Positions 16,634 to 24,278 of a stretch of DNA of 27,819 bases are shown here, in pieces. This stretch comes from a virus. The position numbers and the translations under genes were made by a program. Below the pieces are notes generated by a model, which was given only the letters and a program-made list of their open reading frames with translations, had not been told where the DNA came from and searched no databases. How positions within the stretch are numbered: the first letter of the stretch is position 1; the number at the start of each line of letters is the position of its first letter. The stretch spans positions 1 through 27,819 of IMG/VR virus record IMGVR_UViG_3300046387_000720. One strand, 5' to 3'.

Positions 16634-17284
16634 GTGAAAGATAATATAATTTTTGCTGGATGTTCTTTTACATGGGGACAAGGATTGTATTATTCAAACA
16701 AAGAATTTACAGATTTACCTTATCCAGCAAAAGGAATCTATGACCATCAGAATAAATTATTTCCATCAGAAGAACACCTTAAGTATATGGAAGAAAATAG
16801 GTTTGCAACTCAAGTTAGTAAACACTTTAATGTTCTTCCGATAGTTAAAAAAGAAAATGGTGGTGGTAATTATACTGTTTATGATTTTGTTAAAAAACAA
16901 ATAAATGATAACACAAAAGCAGTAGTAGTTCAAACAACTTCTTTTGGAAGAAACCGAGAAGAAGATGGTGGACGGGGTGAAACAATTGAAGAGCAGATTA
17001 GACAACTTAATCAATTAGTTGAACTTTCTGAATCAAAGTATAAAGTTCCAATTTTATTTTTTCATTATGATTGGAGTGTGGGTAGAGTACCACAAGCGAT
17101 TGCAGAAAGAACAATAAAACCTTTTAGTTTGAAATTTAGTTTCATAGATGATACTACAAATAATCCAACTATAAATGTTGGACCACAAGACACACATTTT
17201 AATTTAAATGGACATAATATAGTAAGTAAAGAAATTATAAATTATTTAAAACAATGGCACAACCAGAATACACACCGTACTTAG
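16634..17284 (+). CDS. SGNH/GDSL-like hydrolase or acyl-esterase
   Basis: The 216-aa protein starts with GTG one base after the upstream stop. FAGCSFTWGQG at 7-17 is the block-I motif of SGNH hydrolases, with S11 as probable nucleophile. VVVQTTSFGRN (about 95-105) is a plausible later block. D186-THFNLNGHN at the C-terminal end gives the Asp-x-His dyad (D186, H188), followed by the usual G-H-x-x-V helix. Proteins of this size and motif order occur in phage and bacterial polysaccharide clusters and often remove or add acyl groups on sugars. No signal peptide is visible, so it should act in the cytoplasm, perhaps on an NDP-sugar or on a finished glycan. Activity is inferred from motifs. Confidence 0.6.
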   Translation: MKDNIIFAGCSFTWGQGLYYSNKEFTDLPYPAKGIYDHQNKLFPSEEHLKYMEENRFATQVSKHFNVLPIVKKENGGGNYTVYDFVKKQINDNTKAVVVQTTSFGRNREEDGGRGETIEEQIRQLNQLVELSESKYKVPILFFHYDWSVGRVPQAIAERTIKPFSLKFSFIDDTTNNPTINVGPQDTHFNLNGHNIVSKEIINYLKQWHNQNTHRT

Positions 17285-17802
17285 ATGCTTTAACTGAAGC
17301 AATGAAACTTTCAATGGAAGATGATAAAACAATATTCATCGGACAACAGATAGTTTATTATGGAAACCCAATGAGTAAAACTATTGAGGGATTACCAAAA
17401 GAAAGAATGATAGAAACACCAGTAATGGAAGAAACTCAAATGGGAATGACAATGGGATTGGCAATGACCGGTCATCAAGTTGTTACATTTTATCCAAGGT
17501 GGGATTTCTTAATTCTTGCGTGTAATCAATTAGTAAATCATTTAGATAAGTTAGAAGTAATGTCTGATGGTGAATGGAAACCAAATGTAATTGTAAGAGT
17601 TGGTAAGGGGAGTGATAAACCATTAGACCCTGGTCATCAACACAAAGCAGATTATACAGATGCATTTCAACAAATAGTTACAAATTGTAAAATTCACAAA
17701 TTAGATAAAGTAGAAAAAATTGTTCCTGCATATAAACAAGCATTATCTGAAGGAGGAATACATATTATAGTTGAATATCCACAAATGTATTATGACAATT
17801 AA
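17254..17802 (+). CDS. Thiamine-diphosphate-dependent enzyme, E1-beta-like (PYR domain) subunit
   Basis: The 182-aa protein matches the N-terminal (PYR) domain of E1-beta and transketolase. YLDALTEAMKLSMEDD is followed by IFIGQQIVYYG and MIETPVMEETQMGMTMG, equivalent to VIDTPITEAGFVGAAVG, where E59 is the Glu that activates the aminopyrimidine ring. AMTGHQVVTFYPRWDF follows, and GKGSDKPLDPGHQHK is the loop that in E1-beta carries the channel His. It ends at VEYPQMYYDN; the usual C-terminal transketolase-type domain of E1-beta is absent. With the 14068 gene this gives a minimal alpha/beta TPP enzyme. It overlaps the SGNH gene by 31 bases and the next gene by 11. No E2/E3 partner is seen. Confidence 0.7.
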   Translation: MAQPEYTPYLDALTEAMKLSMEDDKTIFIGQQIVYYGNPMSKTIEGLPKERMIETPVMEETQMGMTMGLAMTGHQVVTFYPRWDFLILACNQLVNHLDKLEVMSDGEWKPNVIVRVGKGSDKPLDPGHQHKADYTDAFQQIVTNCKIHKLDKVEKIVPAYKQALSEGGIHIIVEYPQMYYDN

Positions 17803-19255
17803 ATTTGAATGTGTTTATGAATTCGTAGGACCAGAGGGCCCTCTTCCGAATGGAATAGATATTACAGAAAGACATACATCTGAATTATTAAGAAAAAGTA
17901 ATTATACTTGGCATGGAGGCCCTAATTCTTTATTTACTCTACATAAAGAAAAGTATGGAGTAGATGTACCAGTATTTGTTACAGGACTTCCAATTGGTGA
18001 GAACAAATATCACAGAATATCTAATTTAGGATTTTCTACATCTACAAGAAACACTAGAAATGATAGAATATACATCTACTCTATTAATGTATTTGGAAAC
18101 CTTGATAATGCAACTGGTGTAAATACTCCACTAAAGACAACTGCAATACAAAACATAAATAAATTAACAATAGATAAGATTAACAATGAACATAATTTCT
18201 TTTTATTCATAAACCATACTGAAGAGGGTGAATTTAGAAAAGAAAATATTTTAAATATCTATAATGATTTAAATTCTAAAAAAATAAATTTAGATAAAGT
18301 AATCTTTGGTACATCTTGTTATAATGCAGATTCTGTAATTTCAAATATATTAGATGAAATTGGTGTAACTGATAAAATTAATGTTTTAAAACATAATTGG
18401 GCACTTCGTTCATGTAGTAAACATTGGTGGGATGTTTTAAAAGATAATAAAAATGAATATAAGTTTTATGATGATATAAATCACTATGAAACCATCGTTA
18501 CTGAATCAGATAATATTAAACAAAAAAGAAAAAACAAGTTTTTATCACTAAATTTTAGAATTAGAGACCAAAGATTATTACTTTTTGGTATTCTTAATAA
18601 ACTTGGAATATTAAACACCAATGATATTAGTTATGATTTACTTGATGAAAATTTAGAATACCTTTCAGATATATTAAGAGGTAGATTTCAAGAAAATGAT
18701 GCAGAAGAAGTTAATCAATATTGGTATGATGCGTTAATAGGTAATTTGAATGATATAACTCCAAAGAAACAGATAGTTGATATCGAAAATATCAAAGGTG
18801 CAAGAGGACATGGTTGGGAAAGAAAAGAAACTTATCTAAATAGTTACATAAACATAACAACAGAATCTTTATTCTTTGAAAATTGTTGGTATATGTCTGA
18901 AAAAACATTTAAACCTATTGCTAATCTTCAACCTTTTATAATAATTGGTTCACCTCATACACTCAAAACTTTGAAACAACTTGGATTTGAAACATTTAGT
19001 GATTTTTGGGATGAAAGTTATGATGAAGAAACAGACCCATACAAACGAATCGAAAAAATTTACAAATTAATTGAACATCTCAATAATCTTTCTATGGATG
19101 AGATTCATAATATTTATGAAAAATCAATACCTATACTAAAACACAATCAACAGAAACTATTTAATTACAGACACCATCATTTAATGGATGTTTCGTTTTT
19201 CAAATACTTTGATGGATTGTTAGTAGGAAGAAAATTACAAAAACATTTAAATTAG
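17792..19255 (+). CDS. Glycosyltransferase, GT-B / fucosyltransferase-like C-terminus
   Basis: Start: ATG at 17792 (MTIKFECVYEFVG), overlapping the upstream stop; an in-frame TTG at 17771 is less likely. In this 487-aa protein the C-terminal third carries Y367-MSEKTFKPIANLQPFI, IIGSPHTLKTLKQLGFETF and FWDESYDEE with DPYKRIEKI. This order is shared with the nucleotide-binding domain of alpha-1,3-fucosyltransferases (SEKxxK/NA-x-G-x-x-P and the following helix) and of large phage-encoded glycosyltransferases. The N-terminal half (about 1-230) is unrecognised but has Rossmann-like alternation (IYIYSINVFG, FFLFINHTEEG, KVIFGTSCYN). It is the last large gene of the glycan island. Its donor may be the NDP-deoxy sugar made upstream. 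Confidence 0.6.
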   Translation: MTIKFECVYEFVGPEGPLPNGIDITERHTSELLRKSNYTWHGGPNSLFTLHKEKYGVDVPVFVTGLPIGENKYHRISNLGFSTSTRNTRNDRIYIYSINVFGNLDNATGVNTPLKTTAIQNINKLTIDKINNEHNFFLFINHTEEGEFRKENILNIYNDLNSKKINLDKVIFGTSCYNADSVISNILDEIGVTDKINVLKHNWALRSCSKHWWDVLKDNKNEYKFYDDINHYETIVTESDNIKQKRKNKFLSLNFRIRDQRLLLFGILNKLGILNTNDISYDLLDENLEYLSDILRGRFQENDAEEVNQYWYDALIGNLNDITPKKQIVDIENIKGARGHGWERKETYLNSYINITTESLFFENCWYMSEKTFKPIANLQPFIIIGSPHTLKTLKQLGFETFSDFWDESYDEETDPYKRIEKIYKLIEHLNNLSMDEIHNIYEKSIPILKHNQQKLFNYRHHHLMDVSFFKYFDGLLVGRKLQKHLN

Positions 19256-19256
19256 T

Positions 19257-19394
19257 ATGAGACAACCAAATAGTATCATTTATAAAATTCCTTTTATTGG
19301 AAAGTGGTTAAAACAACGTGCAGTTGATAAACTTTACAAAAAGAAACTTGAAGAACTCAGAAAAAGAGACCCTTTTATCTATAAAAATAGGTAA
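19257..19394 (+). CDS. Small basic 45-aa protein
   Basis: The ATG at 19257 follows the upstream stop by one base; the 45-codon frame runs to TAA at 19392-19394. The product is MRQPNSIIYKIPFI, then GKWLKQRAVDKLYKKKLEEL and ending DPFIYKNR. It is strongly basic with one amphipathic helix and no Cys. It resembles short helical phage proteins I have seen before structural genes, but I cannot name a family. Close spacing supports translation; nothing indicates function. Confidence 0.5.
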   Translation: MRQPNSIIYKIPFIGKWLKQRAVDKLYKKKLEELRKRDPFIYKNR

Positions 19395-19405
19395 TAATAA
19401 TTTTT

Positions 19406-19419
19406 TCATATTTATATAC
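19406..19419 (+). promoter_or_regulatory. AT-rich TATTTATATAC element, candidate late promoter
   Basis: TCATATTTATATAC lies in the 42-base gap before the giant head protein gene. The core TATTTATATA (19409-19418) is identical to that at 3271, 23587 and 26550. It is 17 bases before the ATG, and an AAGG Shine-Dalgarno-like site follows at 19424-19427. Confidence 0.45.
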
Positions 19420-19436
19420 TGACAAGGTGTACCAAT

Positions 19437-22400
19437 ATGAATGAACTTTCCAAATTTCTCGTAGAGAGTATAATGGAGGATGAAAATCCTATAAAAAAGA
19501 CAGTAGTTATCTATGTGGGTAGGTTTCAACCTATGCATAAAGGACATGCTGGTACTTACCAACACCTTGTCAAAAAGTTCGGTAAGGATAATGTATTCGT
19601 TGGTACATCTGATAAGGTTGAAAGACCTAAATCACCTTTTAACTTCAAAGAGAAGGTGAAAATTATGACTACTATGTTTGGAATTCCAAAATCCAAAATA
19701 CATAAGGTCAAAAATCCATATAAACCCACAGAAATTCTTAAAAAATTTGATGAAGAAACAACTGCATTCGTAACTGTTGTTGGTGAGAAGGATAAGAACC
19801 GATTAGGAAGTGGTAAAGGAAGATATTTCCAACCCTATAAGGGAGAACCTTCTGTGGGATATAGAGATGGTGGTTATGTTTATGCAGCACCTCAAAGTGG
19901 TGGTGGAATAAGTGGTACAGAAACTCGTAATGGTTTATCAGTTGGTTCTGATGAACAGAAAAAGAATTTCTTTAAGAAACGTGCGTATGGAAAGTTTAAT
20001 GCCACGATATTCAAAATGATTACTGATAAACTTGATGAAGGAATTGAAATTTCTAAAGAGATGATTGAAGATTGGCTCATTAATGAAAGTTCGAATATAA
20101 GTACAGGTCAAGTGGATGATGGGCCAAACTTCTTTTTCCCTAATTATGATGTATTCTCTAAAATAAATGTAAAGAGAGCAACACGAATTGGTTATGAGGT
20201 GGTGAATATGATTGCTAATAAAGAGTTAGAAGATATCTACGACCATCCAATTTATCCTAATGGACCTGTTAAAGCAGTAACTCCATTTCCCGCAGGTGTA
20301 CTTGGTACAACAACTGCTACTAACCAAGTTGATATCTATTCAAGTGATGCTTATTCTAAATGGTTCAAGCATGTAACTCGTAAAGCAGCAATGGTTGGTT
20401 ATGAGTTAGTTAAATCACTTGCAAGTAAGGAAGATTTAAAACAAGATAAAGAACAATCAGTAGAAGATGCTAAAGGAGATAAAGTTTCTCAGAAAGAATA
20501 CGAAGCTTCCTTAAATGAAGTAATCAAATTACCTGTAAAGGTTGGTGATACTATTTTAACTGGTAGATTTAAGAACAAAAAGACAGTTGTTAAAACTATT
20601 GGTAAAGATGAACATGGAATGCCAACAATAAATGGTAGAAAAGTAGTAAATTTCAGATTAGTAAAAGAAGGATTTATTGCTGAACTTGGTGGAACTGCAG
20701 TAAAGTGTGAAAAGTGTAATCATTCTTGGGATATAGAATCTGAAGATACTGAAAAGTACTTATGTCACTCATGTGGATGGGATTCTCAGAAACAAGAGTA
20801 TGATTTTGATGCATTTGATTCTTGGAAAGAGAAAATGGGATTGAACGAAGATTCACCAGAAAGTGCACATCCACAAGGTAGTAAAAAAATATATAATCGT
20901 ACAACTGTAATGGATATGTTAGATGTAATCTCACACAAAGAGTTTGGACCTGATTACTATAAACTATCAGATTCTCAAAAAAAGAAAGTAGTAAAGATTG
21001 CAAAGAAACATAAACTTGTAACCGAGAGTAAAGGTAAACTTAGACCGGCAGATTTACTTAGAAGAAAAGCAGCAATGGCTGGAAAACGTGCTCAAATAGC
21101 TAGAAGAAGAGCGAGAACGATGAAAAGAAGAAAACCTCTTTCTAAACTAAAAAAGATTGCATACAAAAAAGCATATCTACAAGTTTATGATGAATTTAGA
21201 AATGATTTGTTCCCAGGTATCGCTAAAAAAGATTTATCTATCCAACAAGCAAAGATAGTTCATAAGAATGTATTAAGAAAAAAGAAAAGAGTTCTAAAAA
21301 GAGCAAGATTTAGATTCTTACCAGCATTAAGAGATAAAGAAGCACAGAAGTTTGGTAAAAAAGATGAGATGATGATTGGATATGCTGGACCTGAAGATAT
21401 GAAAAGGTTTGCAAAAAGAAATAAGGAATATAGAAAGGATTCTGATTCAAGTCAAGAGTATCAATATCAACCAATCAAAGAAGTAAATGAATTCTTTTAC
21501 ATGGATTTTAAAAAGTATGTTTATAAAAACAGAAAACAAATCAACCAAAAGATAAAAGGATTATCAGATAAAGAAAAAAAGAAGTTTTTAGAGTTACTTT
21601 GGAAAAAACAAATCGGTAAAGGATTTGGTAAAGATGCAGATGGTAGTGAATTACACCAAATGTTAAAAAAAGACAAAGTAGTTAAAGAAGGATTAAAAGA
21701 ATTAGGAATTACAGATTTCAAATCACTATTTAGAAAGATGCCTTCTGATTTACAAAAGAGAGTTTACAATTTAAAGAACTTTGGACAGAGATTAGATAAA
21801 CATCCAGAGGGTAATGTTCTTAAACATACAATCAAAGTTGTAAATCGTTCAATTAAAGATGATGATATTGATATTGCAATCGCTGCAATGTTCCATGATA
21901 TAGGAAAAGATGAAACTGCAGGTATTCATCCAAAGAAAGGACACATTACACACTTTGGACATGAGAAAGTATCTGCTTCATTAGTAAAGAAATATAGAAA
22001 GTTTATAGAATCGGTTGGTGGTAACACTGCAAATGTATTTTATATTGTTAAAAACCATATGAAGTACAAACAACTATCTGTAATGACACCAAAGAAAGTA
22101 AATAAAGTTAAATCATTCAGAGCTTTCGATAAATTAGGTAAATTTTCTAAACACGATAGAGGTGGATTAGATGAACAAAGTTGTGATGCACCACTAAAGG
22201 GTGAATCAGAACAAGATTTCAGAAGAAGATGTTTTGGATATAACCCACTAACACCTCCAGCAGCAGGATTACAAAGATTAGGGGCTGGAAAAGAAAACGA
22301 TTTAAAAGAAAGCATTGAAATGATACGATTAAAAAAGATATTAAAAGAAGTACTACTGAAAGAAGGTGGTGCGTATGGACATATGTCTCACCCATTTGAT

Positions 22401-23561
22401 AGTGATATCAATTTAACCTTTGGACAACTTAAAGATATCGTAAATCGTGCTTTAGAAGGTACACTTGAGTTCACAAGAGAGAAAACAGATGGTCAAGCAC
22501 TTGCTATTTCATGGAGAGATGGAAGATTAGTAGCAGCTAGGAACAAAGGACACCTTAAAAACAAAGGTGAAAACGCTTTAGATATCAAAGGAGTATCAGA
22601 TAAGTTCCAAGGTAGAGGTGGATTGAGTGATGCATACAATTATGCGATGAAAGACCTTTCAAATGCAATCAAATCACTTAACGATAAACAAAGAGATAAG
22701 ATTTTTAAACAAGGTGCGTGTTTTATGAACCTTGAAGTGATATATCCAACATCAGTAAACGTTATTCCTTACGGACAAGCGTTACTTGTATTCCATGGAA
22801 CGATGGAATATAACGATGAAGGTGTTGCAATCGGTGAAAATGGTGAAGCAGCAAGAATTTTAGCAGGTATGATTAAACAAGTTAACAAAGATGTACAAGA
22901 TAATTACACAATTCAAGGACCACCTGTTGTAAAATTACCAAAATCACAAGATTTATCTAAAAAAAGAAGTAAATATTCATCACAAATCACTAAATTACAA
23001 AAAGAATTTGGTTTAAAAGATACAGATGGTGTTGCAAACTATCACCAATCATGGTGGGAACAATGGGTTGATAAAAATTCACCATCATCACTTGATAACA
23101 AAACTAAAATGGGGTTGGTTAAGAGATGGGCATTCATGGATAAGAAGTTTAGATTAGATAATAAGAATATTTCTGATTCTAAAACACTTGAATGGGCTAA
23201 GAAAACAGATAAAGATAATCATAAGAAGATATCAAAAGATAATTTAATGAAGTTTGAGAAAATCTTCTTAGGATTGGGTGCAGAAGTGTTAGAATTTACT
23301 TCATCAGCACTAACAGTTAATCCTGATAAGGCAGTTCGTGATATAAAGAAACGAATTGATAAGACAATAAAAGATGTTCAGAAATCAGGTGACCCTAAAA
23401 AGATTGAAAAACTTAAATTAGAACTTGGTAGATTAAATTCTATCGGTGGTTCTAAGAAAATTGTACCAAACGAAGGTATTGTATTCTTATATAAAGGAAA
23501 TACTTTTAAACTTACAGGTACATTCGCATCAGTAAACCAAATACTTGGTATTTTCTTTTAA
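19437..23561 (+). CDS. Giant multidomain head-type polyprotein: nucleotidyltransferase, zinc ribbon, basic segment, HD domain and ligase-like domain
   Basis: The 1374-aa frame has these parts in order. Residues 1-10 (MNELSKFLVE) resemble a T4 capsid-targeting tag. A nucleotidyltransferase domain with GRFQPM-H34-KGH37 and I158-SGTETR spans about 22-190. Two helical repeats follow (GYEVVNMIANKELED at about 252, GYELVKSLASKEDLK at about 318). A small beta domain, VGDTILTGRFKNKK (about 365-405), precedes a zinc ribbon with C424/C427 and C443/C446. A very basic helical stretch covers 532-650 (KRAQIARRRARTMKRRK). An HD phosphohydrolase domain has H797, H820-D821, H836 and H842. A ligase/adenylyltransferase domain has K1016-TDG (motif I), E1100, E1346-GIVF (IV) and K1358-LTG (V), preceded by an internal start-like M962-IRLKKILKEVLLKE. 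Short L/I-x-E sequences, like gp21 protease sites, lie at most junctions. Confidence 0.75.
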   Translation: MNELSKFLVESIMEDENPIKKTVVIYVGRFQPMHKGHAGTYQHLVKKFGKDNVFVGTSDKVERPKSPFNFKEKVKIMTTMFGIPKSKIHKVKNPYKPTEILKKFDEETTAFVTVVGEKDKNRLGSGKGRYFQPYKGEPSVGYRDGGYVYAAPQSGGGISGTETRNGLSVGSDEQKKNFFKKRAYGKFNATIFKMITDKLDEGIEISKEMIEDWLINESSNISTGQVDDGPNFFFPNYDVFSKINVKRATRIGYEVVNMIANKELEDIYDHPIYPNGPVKAVTPFPAGVLGTTTATNQVDIYSSDAYSKWFKHVTRKAAMVGYELVKSLASKEDLKQDKEQSVEDAKGDKVSQKEYEASLNEVIKLPVKVGDTILTGRFKNKKTVVKTIGKDEHGMPTINGRKVVNFRLVKEGFIAELGGTAVKCEKCNHSWDIESEDTEKYLCHSCGWDSQKQEYDFDAFDSWKEKMGLNEDSPESAHPQGSKKIYNRTTVMDMLDVISHKEFGPDYYKLSDSQKKKVVKIAKKHKLVTESKGKLRPADLLRRKAAMAGKRAQIARRRARTMKRRKPLSKLKKIAYKKAYLQVYDEFRNDLFPGIAKKDLSIQQAKIVHKNVLRKKKRVLKRARFRFLPALRDKEAQKFGKKDEMMIGYAGPEDMKRFAKRNKEYRKDSDSSQEYQYQPIKEVNEFFYMDFKKYVYKNRKQINQKIKGLSDKEKKKFLELLWKKQIGKGFGKDADGSELHQMLKKDKVVKEGLKELGITDFKSLFRKMPSDLQKRVYNLKNFGQRLDKHPEGNVLKHTIKVVNRSIKDDDIDIAIAAMFHDIGKDETAGIHPKKGHITHFGHEKVSASLVKKYRKFIESVGGNTANVFYIVKNHMKYKQLSVMTPKKVNKVKSFRAFDKLGKFSKHDRGGLDEQSCDAPLKGESEQDFRRRCFGYNPLTPPAAGLQRLGAGKENDLKESIEMIRLKKILKEVLLKEGGAYGHMSHPFDSDINLTFGQLKDIVNRALEGTLEFTREKTDGQALAISWRDGRLVAARNKGHLKNKGENALDIKGVSDKFQGRGGLSDAYNYAMKDLSNAIKSLNDKQRDKIFKQGACFMNLEVIYPTSVNVIPYGQALLVFHGTMEYNDEGVAIGENGEAARILAGMIKQVNKDVQDNYTIQGPPVVKLPKSQDLSKKRSKYSSQITKLQKEFGLKDTDGVANYHQSWWEQWVDKNSPSSLDNKTKMGLVKRWAFMDKKFRLDNKNISDSKTLEWAKKTDKDNHKKISKDNLMKFEKIFLGLGAEVLEFTSSALTVNPDKAVRDIKKRIDKTIKDVQKSGDPKKIEKLKLELGRLNSIGGSKKIVPNEGIVFLYKGNTFKLTGTFASVNQILGIFF

Positions 23562-23583
23562 AATTATCGGTTTCTCTATTTTC

Positions 23584-23597
23584 ATATATTTATATAC
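23584..23597 (+). promoter_or_regulatory. AT-rich TATTTATATAC element, candidate late promoter
   Basis: CATATATTTATATAC contains the same TATTTATATA core (23587-23596) as three other gaps. It is 24 bases before the ATG at 23622, and its last bases form part of a hairpin. Confidence 0.45.
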
Positions 23598-23618
23598 ATT
23601 AACATAACCTAATGTATA
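23593..23618 (+). other. 9-bp perfect hairpin directly before a start codon
   Basis: TATACATTA and TAATGTATA pair perfectly around an 8-base loop (ACATAACC), ending three bases before the ATG at 23622. It would cover any ribosome landing site, and no Shine-Dalgarno site is visible. It may tune translation of the following gene, bind a dimeric repressor or overlap the promoter box. It is not a terminator: no U-run follows. Confidence 0.45.
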
Positions 23619-23621
23619 ATA

Positions 23622-24278
23622 ATGGGTAAAGAATTTAAGAAGAAATATATGCATCCAACTCGAAGAAAGTTGGTAGATATGGTGGAGACAGGAACGTATG
23701 ATAAAAATACAACTGTTGGTTACACTAAAAAACAAGAAATTCGTAATATAGGAGATGTTTGGGAAGATGAACATAACCGATATGAGAAAAAAGAAGGTTA
23801 TATACTAAAGACAGGTAAGAATTCAGAAGCACTACAAGAAATTAGAGATTTTATTAAAGAAAAATCTACTTGTAAAAATTCAGAATGTAAAACTATCAAA
23901 AAAACAGAAAAAGATATAAAAGTTATACAACAAAATGGTTTTTGTATAAACTGTACTATTGATAGAGAACATGAACTTCGAACTGCCGGTGTATTTCAAG
24001 AATATCAAAATTATAAAGTTTGGACTCGTATGCTTATTTTTGGAAAACAAAAATTAGAAGAGTTAAAACAATCTTTATTAGATGTTAGGGAAGAATATGA
24101 ATATGTTAATGAAGATGGGACAGTTGAAAAATGGAAACTACCCAAAAGTATCGATGAAATTAAATCTGATATAAAAGAGATGATTGAAAATGGTACAAAC
24201 GAGTTAAAAGAACTCGAATCGAAACGAGAAGAAGCGTTCGATATATTAAAAGAGAAAAATTATGAGCATTTTATTTAG
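23622..24278 (+). CDS. Conserved phage protein with Cys motif, upstream of terminase
   Basis: The 218-aa protein begins MGKEFKKKYMHPTRRKLVDM. C84-x4-C89 and C108-x2-C111 could form a small zinc site in the middle (STCKNSEC ... GFCINCTIDREHE). The C-terminal half is a long charged helix (KQKLEELKQSLLDVREEY, MIENGTNELKELESKREE). It lies two genes before the large terminase, in the general area where T4-like phages keep the small terminase, but I see no gp16 motif, so I do not call it terS. Its start follows a 9-bp hairpin and lacks a Shine-Dalgarno site. It overlaps the next gene by 17 bases. Confidence 0.6.
   Translation: MGKEFKKKYMHPTRRKLVDMVETGTYDKNTTVGYTKKQEIRNIGDVWEDEHNRYEKKEGYILKTGKNSEALQEIRDFIKEKSTCKNSECKTIKKTEKDIKVIQQNGFCINCTIDREHELRTAGVFQEYQNYKVWTRMLIFGKQKLEELKQSLLDVREEYEYVNEDGTVEKWKLPKSIDEIKSDIKEMIENGTNELKELESKREEAFDILKEKNYEHFI

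Noticed and set aside
16653-16844. Plus-strand 63-codon ORF in another frame
   Set aside because: It lies inside the SGNH-like gene and has no recognisable motif or start signal.
17771-17791. TTG at 17771 as start of the 487-aa glycosyltransferase; likewise ATGs at 4907 and 14700
   Set aside because: Each adds residues that lie wholly within the upstream gene's end, while the later ATGs give compact overlaps and match paralogue or family starts.
12536-17802. Host chromosome sugar operon or prophage edge
   Set aside because: The genes run without break into terminase and portal, all on one strand and with the same codon and base style, so a phage genome is simpler. The higher C/G at 15840-16160 is noted but too short to judge.
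23622-24278. Small terminase (gp16-like)
   Set aside because: Position fits but I see no DNA-binding or oligomerisation motif typical of that family, and the Cys motif is unlike T4 gp16.
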